From Cetobacterium sp. UBA6069 (GTDB taxonomy: Bacteria > Fusobacteriota > Fusobacteriia > Fusobacteriales > Fusobacteriaceae), in the NCBI GenBank assembly GCA_002428805.1, contig DIXX01000042.1:1897-16913 (forward strand): a DNA stretch of 15,017 bases, given 5' to 3'. Below, piece by piece: positions 1-8,087 of the stretch. The notes beneath the pieces were generated by a model that was given only the letters and a program-made list of their open reading frames with translations, did no database searches and was not told the DNA's origin. The translations under genes were made by a program, and so were the position numbers. Position 1 is the stretch's first letter. Every line of letters begins with the position of its first letter.

Positions 1-1174
1 TGGAGAGATGGAAAAGATATTCCCATATAGCTCGAAAGCTTATGATAAATATATTGAGCGTGAGGAAAAAAAGTTTTCTAAGTTAGAACCTTGTTTAATG
101 GTTCCTTATCTTTCCCCTATGGATTATTTAAAACCTAATTTTTTAAAAGCAATTCCATATTTAGATGCTTTTAAATCTTTACATGATGTATTAGGAGGTT
201 ATTTTAAAGAGGAGGATCTTAAACTTTCGTTTACGTTCCAAGCTAAATATTTAGGAATGTCTCCATGGATTGCTCCCGGTACTTTTTCTATAATATCTTA
301 CCTTGAACATAAGTATGGTGTTTACCATGTCGAAGGAGGCTTGAATAGATTATCTAAAGTTTTAAGAGAGCTTATAGAGAAAAGAAAAGGAAAGATACAT
401 TTAGACTCTGCTGTAAAAAGAGTTTTATTTGAAGATAAAAAAGCGATAGGTGTCGAATTAGAGGATGGAACTAGCTATATGGCTGATCATATCATATTGA
501 ATGCTGATTTTGCATCAGCTATGAAAAAGATTATTCCAGAAAAGATCAGAGATAAATATTCAGATAAAAATTTAGAAAAGAAAAGATATTCTTGCTCTAC
601 ATTTATGCTATATCTGGGTGTAAATAAAATATACAAGAATATACCACATCACAGTATAGTATTTGCTAAAGACTATAAGAAAAATGTAGATAAAATAAGT
701 GAGTATAAAAGTGTAGGAGGAGATTTTTCGTTCTATATACAAAATCCATCAGTTAGTGATGAGAATTTAGCTCCAAAAGATAAATCAGCAGTATATATTC
801 TAGTTCCTGTAGCCAATAATAAATCGAAGATTGATTGGCAACTTGAAAAAGATGATTTTGTTCAACTCCTATTGGATAAAGTTGAAAAAATTGGAGAGTT
901 TAGAGGAATTCGTAATCATATAGAGGAAATGAAGGTTATCACTCCTATTGACTGGGAAGAACATTACGACGTTTATAACGGAGCTGTTTTTAATCTTTCA
1001 CATGATTTAGGGCAGATGTTGTGGTTGAGACCACGAAATAAATTAGAAGGGTATGAAAATCTGTTTCTTGTAGGAGGGGGAACCCATCCAGGAAGTGGAC
1101 TTCCTACAATATATGCTTCAGCTAGAATAGTAGCAGATTTAATAGATAATGAAGTAAAGCAGATTTCAAAATAA
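1..1174 (+). CDS. Phytoene/diapophytoene desaturase-family flavoprotein, 5' end missing
   Basis: This is the C-terminal part of a CrtI/CrtN-type amine-oxidase-fold flavoenzyme. The family desaturates or isomerises carotenoid precursors at the membrane using FAD. About 388 residues are visible. The C-terminus has the family's FAD-contacting segment, VGGGTHPGSGLP followed by a Tyr-Ala-Ser helix, and the middle has a V-E-G-G-L motif followed by a substrate-domain region. Family members are usually about 490-510 residues and begin with a GxGxxG dinucleotide fold, which is absent here. The frame is open to the left edge, so the ATG at 8 is taken as internal and the gene starts outside the window. 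GGAGAG sits directly against that ATG, too close to be a good ribosome binding site. Related members include retinol saturase-like and other FAD oxidoreductases, so the substrate is uncertain. The gene is convergent with the ABC operon. Confidence 0.85.
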   Translation, partial: GEMEKIFPYSSKAYDKYIEREEKKFSKLEPCLMVPYLSPMDYLKPNFLKAIPYLDAFKSLHDVLGGYFKEEDLKLSFTFQAKYLGMSPWIAPGTFSIISYLEHKYGVYHVEGGLNRLSKVLRELIEKRKGKIHLDSAVKRVLFEDKKAIGVELEDGTSYMADHIILNADFASAMKKIIPEKIRDKYSDKNLEKKRYSCSTFMLYLGVNKIYKNIPHHSIVFAKDYKKNVDKISEYKSVGGDFSFYIQNPSVSDENLAPKDKSAVYILVPVANNKSKIDWQLEKDDFVQLLLDKVEKIGEFRGIRNHIEEMKVITPIDWEEHYDVYNGAVFNLSHDLGQMLWLRPRNKLEGYENLFLVGGGTHPGSGLPTIYASARIVADLIDNEVKQISK

Positions 1175-1195
1175 AATTAATTTTATATTAAAAGT

Positions 1196-1225
1196 AAAAC
1201 TCGAGAAATTTTTTCTCGAGTTTTT
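1196..1225. terminator. Bidirectional intrinsic terminator
   Basis: A perfect 13-bp inverted repeat: AAAACTCGAGAAA at 1196-1208 and its complement at 1212-1224, with a TTT loop. T runs on the plus side and A runs on the other side let it act in both directions. It lies between the convergent desaturase and ABC-ATPase genes. Confidence 0.92.
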
Positions 1226-1237
1226 GATATCTCACCT

Positions 1238-1903
1238 TTATTTGATAATACCGTCACTTATTTCGATAACTCTATCACATAATGCAGCGATTTCAGGATT
1301 ATGAGTTACAATAAGAAAAGTTGTGCTGTATTTTTTATTTATCTTTCTCAAAAGATTATAGATTTGAGCGCTCGTTTTAGAATCTAAATTTCCTGTTGGT
1401 TCATCCGCTAATACAATTCTAGGTTTGTTTAATAGTGCTCTAGCTATAGCAATTCTTTGTTGTTGACCACCAGAAATGTTTTGAGAGTCTCTATAGGCAA
1501 TCTCTTCTAACTCCATATCTTTTAATATATTTAAAACTTCCTCTTCTTTCTCATGCGAATCTTTTCCACTTTCTATCCAGCTTGGAATAAGTATATTTTC
1601 CATGACACTAAATTGAGGAAGTAAAAAGTGGAATTGAAAAACAAATCCAATATTTTTATTTCTGAATTGAGCCCTCTTTTCAGAGTCATAATAGGATATA
1701 TTTTCTCCATCGAAATAAATCTCACCTTTCGAAGGTGTGTCTAAAGCTCCGATTATATTTAAGAGTGTACTTTTTCCACTTCCACTTTGACCAATTATTC
1801 CTATGAACTCACCTTTTTCTATTTTTAAATCTATATTTTTTAAAACATTATTTTTTCCATCATAAGATTTAAAAACTCCAGATAATCTTAAAATTTCACT
1901 CAC
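1238..1903 (-). CDS. ABC transporter ATP-binding subunit, LolD/MacB type
   Basis: This 221-residue ATPase powers the FtsX-like permease encoded just upstream. All catalytic motifs are visible: Walker A GQSGSGKST (38-46), Q-loop Gln90, signature ISGGQQQ (143-149), Walker B IVLADE with Glu168, and switch His201. The D-loop region PTGNLD is typical of the LolD/MacB/FtsE group. The start codon is GTG, at 1903-1901. It overlaps the 3' end of the permease gene by 8 bases and is preceded by GAGGTGAT inside that gene, which suggests translational coupling. The likely role is mechanotransmission or export of a lipoprotein, peptide or small molecule across the envelope together with the adaptor. The sequence does not identify the substrate. 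A terminator follows closely. Confidence 0.93.
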   Translation of the reverse strand: MSEILRLSGVFKSYDGKNNVLKNIDLKIEKGEFIGIIGQSGSGKSTLLNIIGALDTPSKGEIYFDGENISYYDSEKRAQFRNKNIGFVFQFHFLLPQFSVMENILIPSWIESGKDSHEKEEEVLNILKDMELEEIAYRDSQNISGGQQQRIAIARALLNKPRIVLADEPTGNLDSKTSAQIYNLLRKINKKYSTTFLIVTHNPEIAALCDRVIEISDGIIK

Positions 1904-3089
1904 CTTTAATCACCTCTATTGGATTTAATTTCATAGATTTTCTACCTGGTATATATGCGGCAATTACTCCTGATATAGTTGAAAAACCTACTACTTTTAA
2001 AAGTTGTAAGAGTTCAATTTCTATTTTAAAACTAGGTTTTGCTCCAAATTGGAAGATGTTTATTAAAACAACTCCAAACATGCAACCTAAAACAGCTCCC
2101 AAAAATCCAACAAGAGCTCCTTGAAATAGAAAGATAAATCCTATTGAAAAATCAGTTGATCCAATGGCTTTTAAAATTCCAATCTCTTTTGTCTTTTGAA
2201 CAACAGTTATGTATAAAACACTAGCTATACTTAAAGTTGTAGAAAGTAGAATAACTGTTCTTATAACTGTTGTTGAAATCGTTTGTGATTTAAGTGCATT
2301 TAAAAGTTGTTTTCCATCTTTCATCCAAGATGTTGCTTTTAAATCTGTATAATTCTCTTCAATATTTTGAGAGAGTTTATCTCCTAAAAAAATATCTGTT
2401 AATTGAATGTTAATCTTATTTACATATCCTTTTTTCTGAAATATTCTTTGAGCTTTCTGTATATCCATATATACCAACCCGTTATTTGAAGTTGCATTTT
2501 CTGAATCAAATATCCCATTTACAATGAAGCGTTCTTTATCTCCGCTTGGAAGAGTAATATTTAAAATATCATTAGGAGAGAGATTATAGTCTAGTGCGAT
2601 TCTTTTTCCAATTAAAATTTTATTAGAATCAACTATATTTTTTCCAGAATAAACTTTATCCTTCACTTTAAAAATTGAATCTCCAGTTTCTAAATCAATT
2701 CCACGGATTTGTAGTGCGATAGATTTCCCACCTCGTTCATAGAGTGCATTACTTTCTAAAGTAGGTACAATATTTTTTATACTCTTATTTCCTTTTAAAC
2801 TTTTTATTATATTTTCATAGTTTCCTATTCTATCTCTTTCAATTGAAAAATTTCCATAGTTATAGATATCTTTAGCTCTCTGAAGAGAACTTCGATTGTC
2901 ACTATCCTCTACCACTATATGTGCAATATTTCCAAGAACTGTATCTATGATATTATTTTGGAGAGAGACAATCAATAATGAAATAAAAACTTGTACAGCT
3001 ACACCTGTTGCAATAGCTGTCAGTAAAAATAAAGTTTGGCCTTTTGATTTCATTAAAAATTTATAAGCGATTTTAATTTCGTATCTCAT
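1896..3089 (-). CDS. FtsX-like ABC permease (MacB/LolC-LolE type)
   Basis: This 397-residue inner-membrane permease is the partner of the ATPase encoded downstream. The architecture is that of the MacB/LolE superfamily: one N-terminal membrane helix (about 17-43), a large extracytoplasmic domain (about 45-270), then three helices (about 275-297, 316-347 and 365-385). The coupling segment KTKEIGILKAIGS (about 299-311) and the C-terminal P-G-R-K-S ... NPIEVIKGE are characteristic of the FtsX domain. There is no fused ATPase, unlike Escherichia coli MacB. The ATG at 3089 is preceded by AAGAGGAT. The start overlaps the end of the adaptor gene by 17 bases, so the three genes form one tightly packed operon. 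LolC/E-like lipoprotein release is an alternative role, but the adaptor favours a MacAB-like exporter. Confidence 0.9.
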   Translation of the reverse strand: MRYEIKIAYKFLMKSKGQTLFLLTAIATGVAVQVFISLLIVSLQNNIIDTVLGNIAHIVVEDSDNRSSLQRAKDIYNYGNFSIERDRIGNYENIIKSLKGNKSIKNIVPTLESNALYERGGKSIALQIRGIDLETGDSIFKVKDKVYSGKNIVDSNKILIGKRIALDYNLSPNDILNITLPSGDKERFIVNGIFDSENATSNNGLVYMDIQKAQRIFQKKGYVNKINIQLTDIFLGDKLSQNIEENYTDLKATSWMKDGKQLLNALKSQTISTTVIRTVILLSTTLSIASVLYITVVQKTKEIGILKAIGSTDFSIGFIFLFQGALVGFLGAVLGCMFGVVLINIFQFGAKPSFKIEIELLQLLKVVGFSTISGVIAAYIPGRKSMKLNPIEVIKGE

Positions 3090-4269
3090 AATCTATCCTC
3101 TTACCTGATTCGATATTTTTTTCTGGTTTTAAAAATATCATCTCTTTTTCTGATAAAGATTCACTTTTTTTCAAAACTACTCCATCTAAAACATTAAGCG
3201 TTTCAACTTCGATCTCTTCTGCCTTCCCATTTTTATGAATCATTACAAATTTTCTTTCACCCTTTGATATTAAATACTCTTTTGGAATAAGAAAACTACT
3301 TTCTAATTTTTGTCCACTAATCTCTACACTGACACTACTTCCATATAAAAATTTATCTGAAGAGTTTTTAAAATCCCCTTTTATTTGAAGAACACCCTTT
3401 TTTTCATTTACACTATTTCCAACAAAATAGATCTTCCCATTTGCTGTAGTATTCTCATTTCCAAAAGAGTATATTTTAATTTCATCTCCTACTTTTATTT
3501 TTTCTGAATACTTTTCATCTAGTTCAATTTCAACTATTTTATCTCCTAACGAAGAGATTAAAAAAAGTTCTGAGTATGGTGCTACAGTTTCTCCGACATC
3601 TATATATCGTTCTCTTATATATGAGTCGTAAGGAGCGACTATATAGTATTTTTTTTCCTGTTCTTTCTCAAATTTTAAAGAACTCTCTTTATTTTCTAAA
3701 TTTGCTAAAACAATTTTTCTGTTTGGTCCATTTTTAGATGAAATTAAATCATTCTTAGCGTTTTCTAATTTTATCTCTTTTTCAATCATAGTATTCTTTT
3801 TCAAATTTAACTCTAAAATATTGATATAATTTTTCTCATATAGTTTTAAATATTTTTCAAACTCCTGTTTAGCACTTTCATATTCTATCTTCGAATTTTT
3901 GGCTAGGAGAGAGAGATTAGAAATAAGTATTGTTTCTGTATTTTCTAGCTCTGCTTTTGCTGATATCAACTCCGCTTCTTTCTGCTTTATTGAGGCTTCA
4001 ATATCTGCTGTAACAAACTTTGCAATCAAATCATCTTTTTTTACAAAATCTCCCTCTTTGAAGAATATTTTATCAACGGTTCCATTCAATGCACTTGATA
4101 TTGTTGAATTTTCTAGGCCAGTAACAACTCCTGAAACAAGAACTTTTTCAATATAGTCTTCATTTTTTACTTTTATAGCTTCAACTTTTTTAGGTTTTAA
4201 TATAGTATATGTCAACCCAGTCCCACCTAATAGAAAAAGGAGAGATAGAATTTTTTTATTTATTTTCAT
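3073..4269 (-). CDS. HlyD/MacA-like periplasmic adaptor (membrane fusion protein)
   Basis: This 398-residue protein would link the inner-membrane ABC permease to an outer-membrane duct. It has an N-terminal membrane anchor (about 6-24). The first half of a lipoyl domain (about 58-85) includes N-G-T-V and F-K-E-G-D-F-V. A charged coiled-coil hairpin follows (about 90-205). The second lipoyl half is about 208-238, with APYDSYI in place of the usual AP-x-D-G. A beta-barrel and membrane-proximal region complete it. The start was set at 4269 because GGAGGAG lies 6 bases upstream and a hydrophobic anchor follows. A longer frame opening at 4317 would begin inside the terminator hairpin of the preceding gene and has no ribosome binding site. 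No TolC-like gene is in the window. Confidence 0.9.
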   Translation of the reverse strand: MKINKKILSLLFLLGGTGLTYTILKPKKVEAIKVKNEDYIEKVLVSGVVTGLENSTISSALNGTVDKIFFKEGDFVKKDDLIAKFVTADIEASIKQKEAELISAKAELENTETILISNLSLLAKNSKIEYESAKQEFEKYLKLYEKNYINILELNLKKNTMIEKEIKLENAKNDLISSKNGPNRKIVLANLENKESSLKFEKEQEKKYYIVAPYDSYIRERYIDVGETVAPYSELFLISSLGDKIVEIELDEKYSEKIKVGDEIKIYSFGNENTTANGKIYFVGNSVNEKKGVLQIKGDFKNSSDKFLYGSSVSVEISGQKLESSFLIPKEYLISKGERKFVMIHKNGKAEEIEVETLNVLDGVVLKKSESLSEKEMIFLKPEKNIESGKRIDYEIRN

Positions 4270-4300
4270 AAAATACTCCTCCACTTTAGTTAAACTTAAT

Positions 4301-4347
4301 AAAAATCCCCCTAACATAAGATTTACTCTTTCATCAGGAGGATTTTT
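4301..4347 (-). terminator. Intrinsic terminator after the MscS-related gene
   Basis: Read on the minus strand, a 12-bp stem (AAAAATCCTCCT paired with AGGGGGATTTTT, one G-U pair) encloses a 23-base loop and ends in a run of five T. It starts within a few bases of the stop codon of the 4352-5839 gene. On the plus strand the G-U pair becomes an A-C mismatch, so minus-strand termination is favoured. Confidence 0.75.
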
Positions 4348-4351
4348 TTAT

Positions 4352-5839
4352 TTAATCTTCTCTTTTATCTTCTTCTTTATCTTTACACTCATCTTTTTTA
4401 CAACAGCTTAATTTTTGAAGTTTCTCTTTTGCTAAATCTTTTCCTCCTATTCCAAATGCTACTGCAAATGCTATTGCTATTGCACCAACAGTGAATCCAA
4501 ATGCTAGATTTATAATTTCATTCGCTATTCCCATTTGTCCAAGACCCATAGCACCAACAAATACTATTATTGCTACTTTTGCTACAATTGCTATTTGATC
4601 TTTATTATCTAGTGATGTGTTTTTTATTGTTTTAGAAACATAGTTAGCAACAATAATTCCAATTGCAACTATTACAACTCCTAAGAAAATATCACCTAAA
4701 AGTAATGTTAGTTTCAAACTTAAATCTTGAAGTGCCCCTAAGTTTAAAACCTCAATTGATTGAATAATTGCAAAGTACAGTACTAATATCTTTGATATTT
4801 TTCCAACTAATTTCGAGTAGTTATTTTCTGTTGTTTTTAATCCAGCTTTTTCTAAGTATGAATCAAATTTTAATCCAACCAATAAACTTATAATTATACT
4901 CTCTATTATTCTTCCAAAATAAAGAGCGATAATTATAATTAAAGCTACCCCAACTAAATTCGGAACATAGTTAAATAAAATATTTAACATACTTATAACA
5001 GGAGATATAATTACCTCTAATCCTAAATAATTAAGTGAAGCTGAAAATACAGGGATAAGAATCAAGACATAAACTATATTTGATAAAACAGTTGAAAGTC
5101 TTCCTTCAAATAAAATTTTTCCATCTACACTTAACTTTTCATCTAATTTAAATGAATCTAAAACTTCTTTTAAAATATCTCTTAATTTTGAAGCTATAAA
5201 CCATCCTACTATTAGAACTAAAGCTGCAGCTATTAAACTAGGAATATAATTTAAAAACTTAGTTAGCATATCTGTTATTGGAATCAATATTCTATCTAAC
5301 TTCAATGCTGCTAAAACTCCTGGTAAAATTAAAACAAATACAAGCAGCGATATAATCTCACTAAATATCTTTGAAAGAGATACACCACTTTCTTTTGAGC
5401 TAATTTTTTCATCCACTTTCATTTTATTAAAGAAAATTTCAGAGAACTTTTGAGCTAATTTAGCTAAAATGATTGCTGCTATCAAAAGAACAATTCCACC
5501 TAAAACATTTGGTATATATGAGAATATTGGATCTAGTAGATTTAATATTGGATTAACTAATCTGCTGAATCCTAGCTTTTCCATTATTATTCCTATTATA
5601 AATATTACAAATATATAGTAAATAAATTTAAGCAAGGTCTTTATAGCGTAGGTACTACTGCCACCCTCTTTTCCTGTTATCTCATGCTCTAAATTTGAAA
5701 ATAGTTTTGTTTTTATAAATAGATGCTCTAATTTACTGACAACAACTGATGCTAAAGCTAGTCCTACTAATAAAATAATGATTGATGCAATAATATTAAG
5801 TGTTACATTGTTAAGTATTAAAACTTTAAATTCCTCCAT
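4352..5839 (-). CDS. MscS-related membrane protein built of repeated TM-helix units
   Basis: This 495-residue integral membrane protein consists almost wholly of hydrophobic helices. Three near-identical units are visible: Y-I-P-N at 108-111, Y-I-P-S at 198-201 and Y-V-P-N at 291-294. Each is followed by a long helix and spaced by 90-93 residues. Related helices at about 11-37 and 380-403 give five in total. This matches the conserved TM-helix repeat (Pfam TM_helix, CmpX group) found in proteins annotated as small-conductance mechanosensitive channels. The last helix (about 445-466, GAIAIAFAVAFGIGGKDLA) resembles the MscS pore helix, but the protein then stops with no MscS beta domain. The tail SCCKKDEC plus acidic and lysine residues is hydrophilic. 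The ATG at 5839 is preceded by AGGAGGAT. The role is probably osmotic or envelope stress. Confidence 0.85.
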   Translation of the reverse strand: MEEFKVLILNNVTLNIIASIIILLVGLALASVVVSKLEHLFIKTKLFSNLEHEITGKEGGSSTYAIKTLLKFIYYIFVIFIIGIIMEKLGFSRLVNPILNLLDPIFSYIPNVLGGIVLLIAAIILAKLAQKFSEIFFNKMKVDEKISSKESGVSLSKIFSEIISLLVFVLILPGVLAALKLDRILIPITDMLTKFLNYIPSLIAAALVLIVGWFIASKLRDILKEVLDSFKLDEKLSVDGKILFEGRLSTVLSNIVYVLILIPVFSASLNYLGLEVIISPVISMLNILFNYVPNLVGVALIIIIALYFGRIIESIIISLLVGLKFDSYLEKAGLKTTENNYSKLVGKISKILVLYFAIIQSIEVLNLGALQDLSLKLTLLLGDIFLGVVIVAIGIIVANYVSKTIKNTSLDNKDQIAIVAKVAIIVFVGAMGLGQMGIANEIINLAFGFTVGAIAIAFAVAFGIGGKDLAKEKLQKLSCCKKDECKDKEEDKRED

Positions 5840-5840
5840 G

Positions 5841-5924
5841 TTACCATCCTCCTATCTCTTCTAGTTTATTTATAATCAAGCAAACTATAAATATTGCTAT
5901 AAAAAAACCTACTGATAACACCAT
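5841..5924 (-). CDS. Small single-helix membrane peptide (27 aa)
   Basis: This short frame lies directly upstream of the MscS-related gene. It encodes Met-Val-Leu-Ser-Val-Gly, a hydrophobic helix (about residues 5-18), and a short tail ending Asn-Lys-Leu-Glu-Glu-Ile-Gly-Gly-Trp. GGGAG lies 8 bases before the ATG at 5924. A second in-frame ATG at 5930 is too close to that site. The stop codon is one base from the start of the large membrane protein, and that gene's AGGAGG site lies within the last codons of this peptide, so the two are probably translationally coupled. It may be a small regulatory subunit or a leader peptide. The function is not recognised. The evidence is position, hydrophobicity and ribosome binding site only. 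Confidence 0.6.
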   Translation of the reverse strand: MVLSVGFFIAIFIVCLIINKLEEIGGW

Positions 5925-6035
5925 GTTCATCACTCCCTAATTAATTTATAATATGATTTTTATTACGCATTATTTTTCATTTTTCTTTTTTTATTCTTTA
6001 TTTTTTCTATATTTCTATAGCTTTTAAAAGACAAT

Positions 6036-6065
6036 AAAAAAAACAGAGCTATTACTATAACTCTG
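6036..6065 (-). terminator. Intrinsic terminator of the aroD-aroE-MFS-reductase operon
   Basis: Minus-strand hairpin: CAGAGTTAT, loop AGTA, then ATAGCTCTG. This is a 9-bp stem with one G-U pair, followed directly by eight T. It lies 16 bases after the stop of the flavoenzyme gene. The A/T-rich stretch 5931-6035 upstream of the small membrane peptide has no promoter I would call with confidence. The best candidate is TATTAT at 5953-5948, which lacks a -35 match. Confidence 0.88.
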
Positions 6066-6080
6066 CTTAAAAATTTTATA

Positions 6081-8066
6081 TTATTTTATGTTTTTAATAA
6101 AATCTACTAAGTCTCTTCCTTCAGAAACACCTTCAAGAATTTTTCTTGGTCTCACACTGTCACCAATATTTAAAACCTTTACTCCTTTTGATTCAAAGTT
6201 TTCTTCTAACTCTTGAAGCATTGCTGAATTACTTTGCATTCCTAGACAAACAAAACCATAATCAAACTTAAGTTCTTTTATCTCTTTATCTGAAGTTTCA
6301 ACTATAAATCTATCATTTTTTACCTCTGTTAATGATGTGCTTGTATATTTTTTTACAGCTTTTTTGTTAAGTAAGCCAAGCATATCAATTCTAGTTATAA
6401 AATCTAAATCTTTTCCAATCTCTTGCATTCTCTCAACGATAGTAACTTTAGCACCTTTTTCTGTTGCAAACTCGACAACATCTAATCCTACTGCTCCACC
6501 ACCAATTACAACAACTTCTTTACCTTCAAAATCAAATTTATCAATGTTTTTCATAGTTCCAAATATTGAGTAAACATTTGTTTCCTCTTTATCAATTAAA
6601 TCTTTTAATCCTTTTATTGGAGGTAATAATGGTTTTGATCCTGTTGCATTTATAACTAAATCAGGTTTAAAGTTTTTTATTAAATCAACCGTAGCTGTAA
6701 CTCCAGTAAGTGTTATTAAATTCTTTAAACTTTCCGCTCTTTTTTCTAAATACTCAGGGAAGAAACTGATCTTTTGCTTTGCTGGGAATTTTGCAATCTC
6801 TTTAGCTAATCCCCCTAACTCTTTCTCTTTTTCTAAAAGGAAAGTTGTACATCCTACTTCAGCTAAACTACAAGCAGCTTCTAAACCTGCTGTTCCCCCT
6901 CCAACAACTACAACATTTATATTTTTATCAATCTTTTCTTTTTTATATTCATCTTCTAAAATAAGATCAGGGTTCACTGTACATTCGATTGGTCTATTCA
7001 ACCCAATTCTGTGTCCTGCACATCCGATATTGCAAGAGATACACTTTCTTATCTCATCCTCTCTTCCAGAAGAACTTTTTTCGCACCAATTTGGCTCAGC
7101 TATAAGTCCACGCCCTATTCCAATAAAATCAGCTTTTCCACTTGCTAGTATATCCTCTGCATCTTTTGGATCTCTAATATTCCCCATTGTAATAACTGGT
7201 TTTTTAAATCTATTCTTTACAGCTTCAGCCATATATACTCTCCAAGCTGCTTTTAGATGTATTGCATCTATTTGGTATTGAATAGAATCATTTAAAGCTG
7301 CTGATACATTATATACATCTACCCCAAAGTCTAAGTATTCAAGAATTTGTAAACTATCTTCTAAAGTATTTCCACCCTCTAAAAGTTCATCAGCACTTAT
7401 TCTTAAGAAGATAGGGAAAAACTCTCCAACCTCTTTTCTAATTTTTTCGATTATCATCTTACAGAATCTAGCTCTATTTTCAAAACTTCCACCAAACTCA
7501 TCTGTTCTTTTATTATAAATTGGTGATAAGAACTGACTTATTAAGTATGAATGTCCTGCATGTATTTCAACAGCATCAAATCCAGCAACTTGTGCTCTTC
7601 TTGCTGCTTGTGCATACATCTGTGCAGTTTCTTCAATCTCCTCTTTTGTCATCGATCTAGGTATTGCTCCACCTGTTTTCGATGGGACATCCGAAGATGA
7701 TATTGGCTGACATCCAATTCTACCAGGAACAGCTGAAGCTCCTGCATGGTTTATTTGAAGAATAGCTTTTGCTCCATGCTTATGTAATCTCGATGTAAGA
7801 TTATATAATCCTGGAATGAATCTATCCTCAGTTATTCTTAATTGAGTTGTTCCATTAGATCCAACTGGGAAACTAACACATGCATTTTCTACTATAATTG
7901 CTCCAGTTCCACCTTTGGCTCTTTGCTCATAATACTTTATATGTTCTTCTAGTATTTCACCATTTGGACCTGCAAAGTTAGTTCCCATCGGAAGCATAAT
8001 AACTCTATTTTTTATCTTTAAATTTTTTACTACAATAGGACTAAATATTTTTTCATATTTTTTCAT
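6081..8066 (-). CDS. NADH:flavin oxidoreductase, FadH/2-enoate reductase type (FMN, 4Fe-4S, FAD)
   Basis: This 661-residue multidomain flavoenzyme matches the architecture and length of 2,4-dienoyl-CoA reductase (FadH), BaiCD/BaiH and clostridial 2-enoate reductase. Residues 1-330 are an old-yellow-enzyme TIM barrel that binds FMN. It contains H-A-G-H-S-Y-L (169-175) followed by QFLSP, the active-site region with the presumed proton donor Tyr174. Cys342, Cys345, Cys349 and Cys362 form the C-x2-C-x3-C-x12-C iron-sulfur site. Two dinucleotide folds follow, GGGTAG (389-394) for FAD and GGGAVG (522-527) for NAD(P)H. The family transfers hydride to a C=C bond conjugated with a carbonyl or carboxylate. 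It is last in the aroD operon, 21 bases after the transporter gene, so a substrate derived from shikimate or quinate is plausible but unproven. The start has GGAG upstream. Confidence 0.93.
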   Translation of the reverse strand: MKKYEKIFSPIVVKNLKIKNRVIMLPMGTNFAGPNGEILEEHIKYYEQRAKGGTGAIIVENACVSFPVGSNGTTQLRITEDRFIPGLYNLTSRLHKHGAKAILQINHAGASAVPGRIGCQPISSSDVPSKTGGAIPRSMTKEEIEETAQMYAQAARRAQVAGFDAVEIHAGHSYLISQFLSPIYNKRTDEFGGSFENRARFCKMIIEKIRKEVGEFFPIFLRISADELLEGGNTLEDSLQILEYLDFGVDVYNVSAALNDSIQYQIDAIHLKAAWRVYMAEAVKNRFKKPVITMGNIRDPKDAEDILASGKADFIGIGRGLIAEPNWCEKSSSGREDEIRKCISCNIGCAGHRIGLNRPIECTVNPDLILEDEYKKEKIDKNINVVVVGGGTAGLEAACSLAEVGCTTFLLEKEKELGGLAKEIAKFPAKQKISFFPEYLEKRAESLKNLITLTGVTATVDLIKNFKPDLVINATGSKPLLPPIKGLKDLIDKEETNVYSIFGTMKNIDKFDFEGKEVVVIGGGAVGLDVVEFATEKGAKVTIVERMQEIGKDLDFITRIDMLGLLNKKAVKKYTSTSLTEVKNDRFIVETSDKEIKELKFDYGFVCLGMQSNSAMLQELEENFESKGVKVLNIGDSVRPRKILEGVSEGRDLVDFIKNIK

Positions 8067-8087
8067 TACTTTAACTCCTCAATTACC

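Noticed and set aside
8..10. ATG at 8 as the true start of the desaturase
   Set aside because: It has no properly spaced ribosome binding site, the frame stays open to the edge, and the FAD-binding N-terminus expected of the family would be missing.
4270..4317. 16-residue N-terminal extension of the adaptor
   Set aside because: It would begin inside the upstream gene's terminator hairpin. The ATG at 4269 has a strong GGAGGAG site and a normal membrane anchor.
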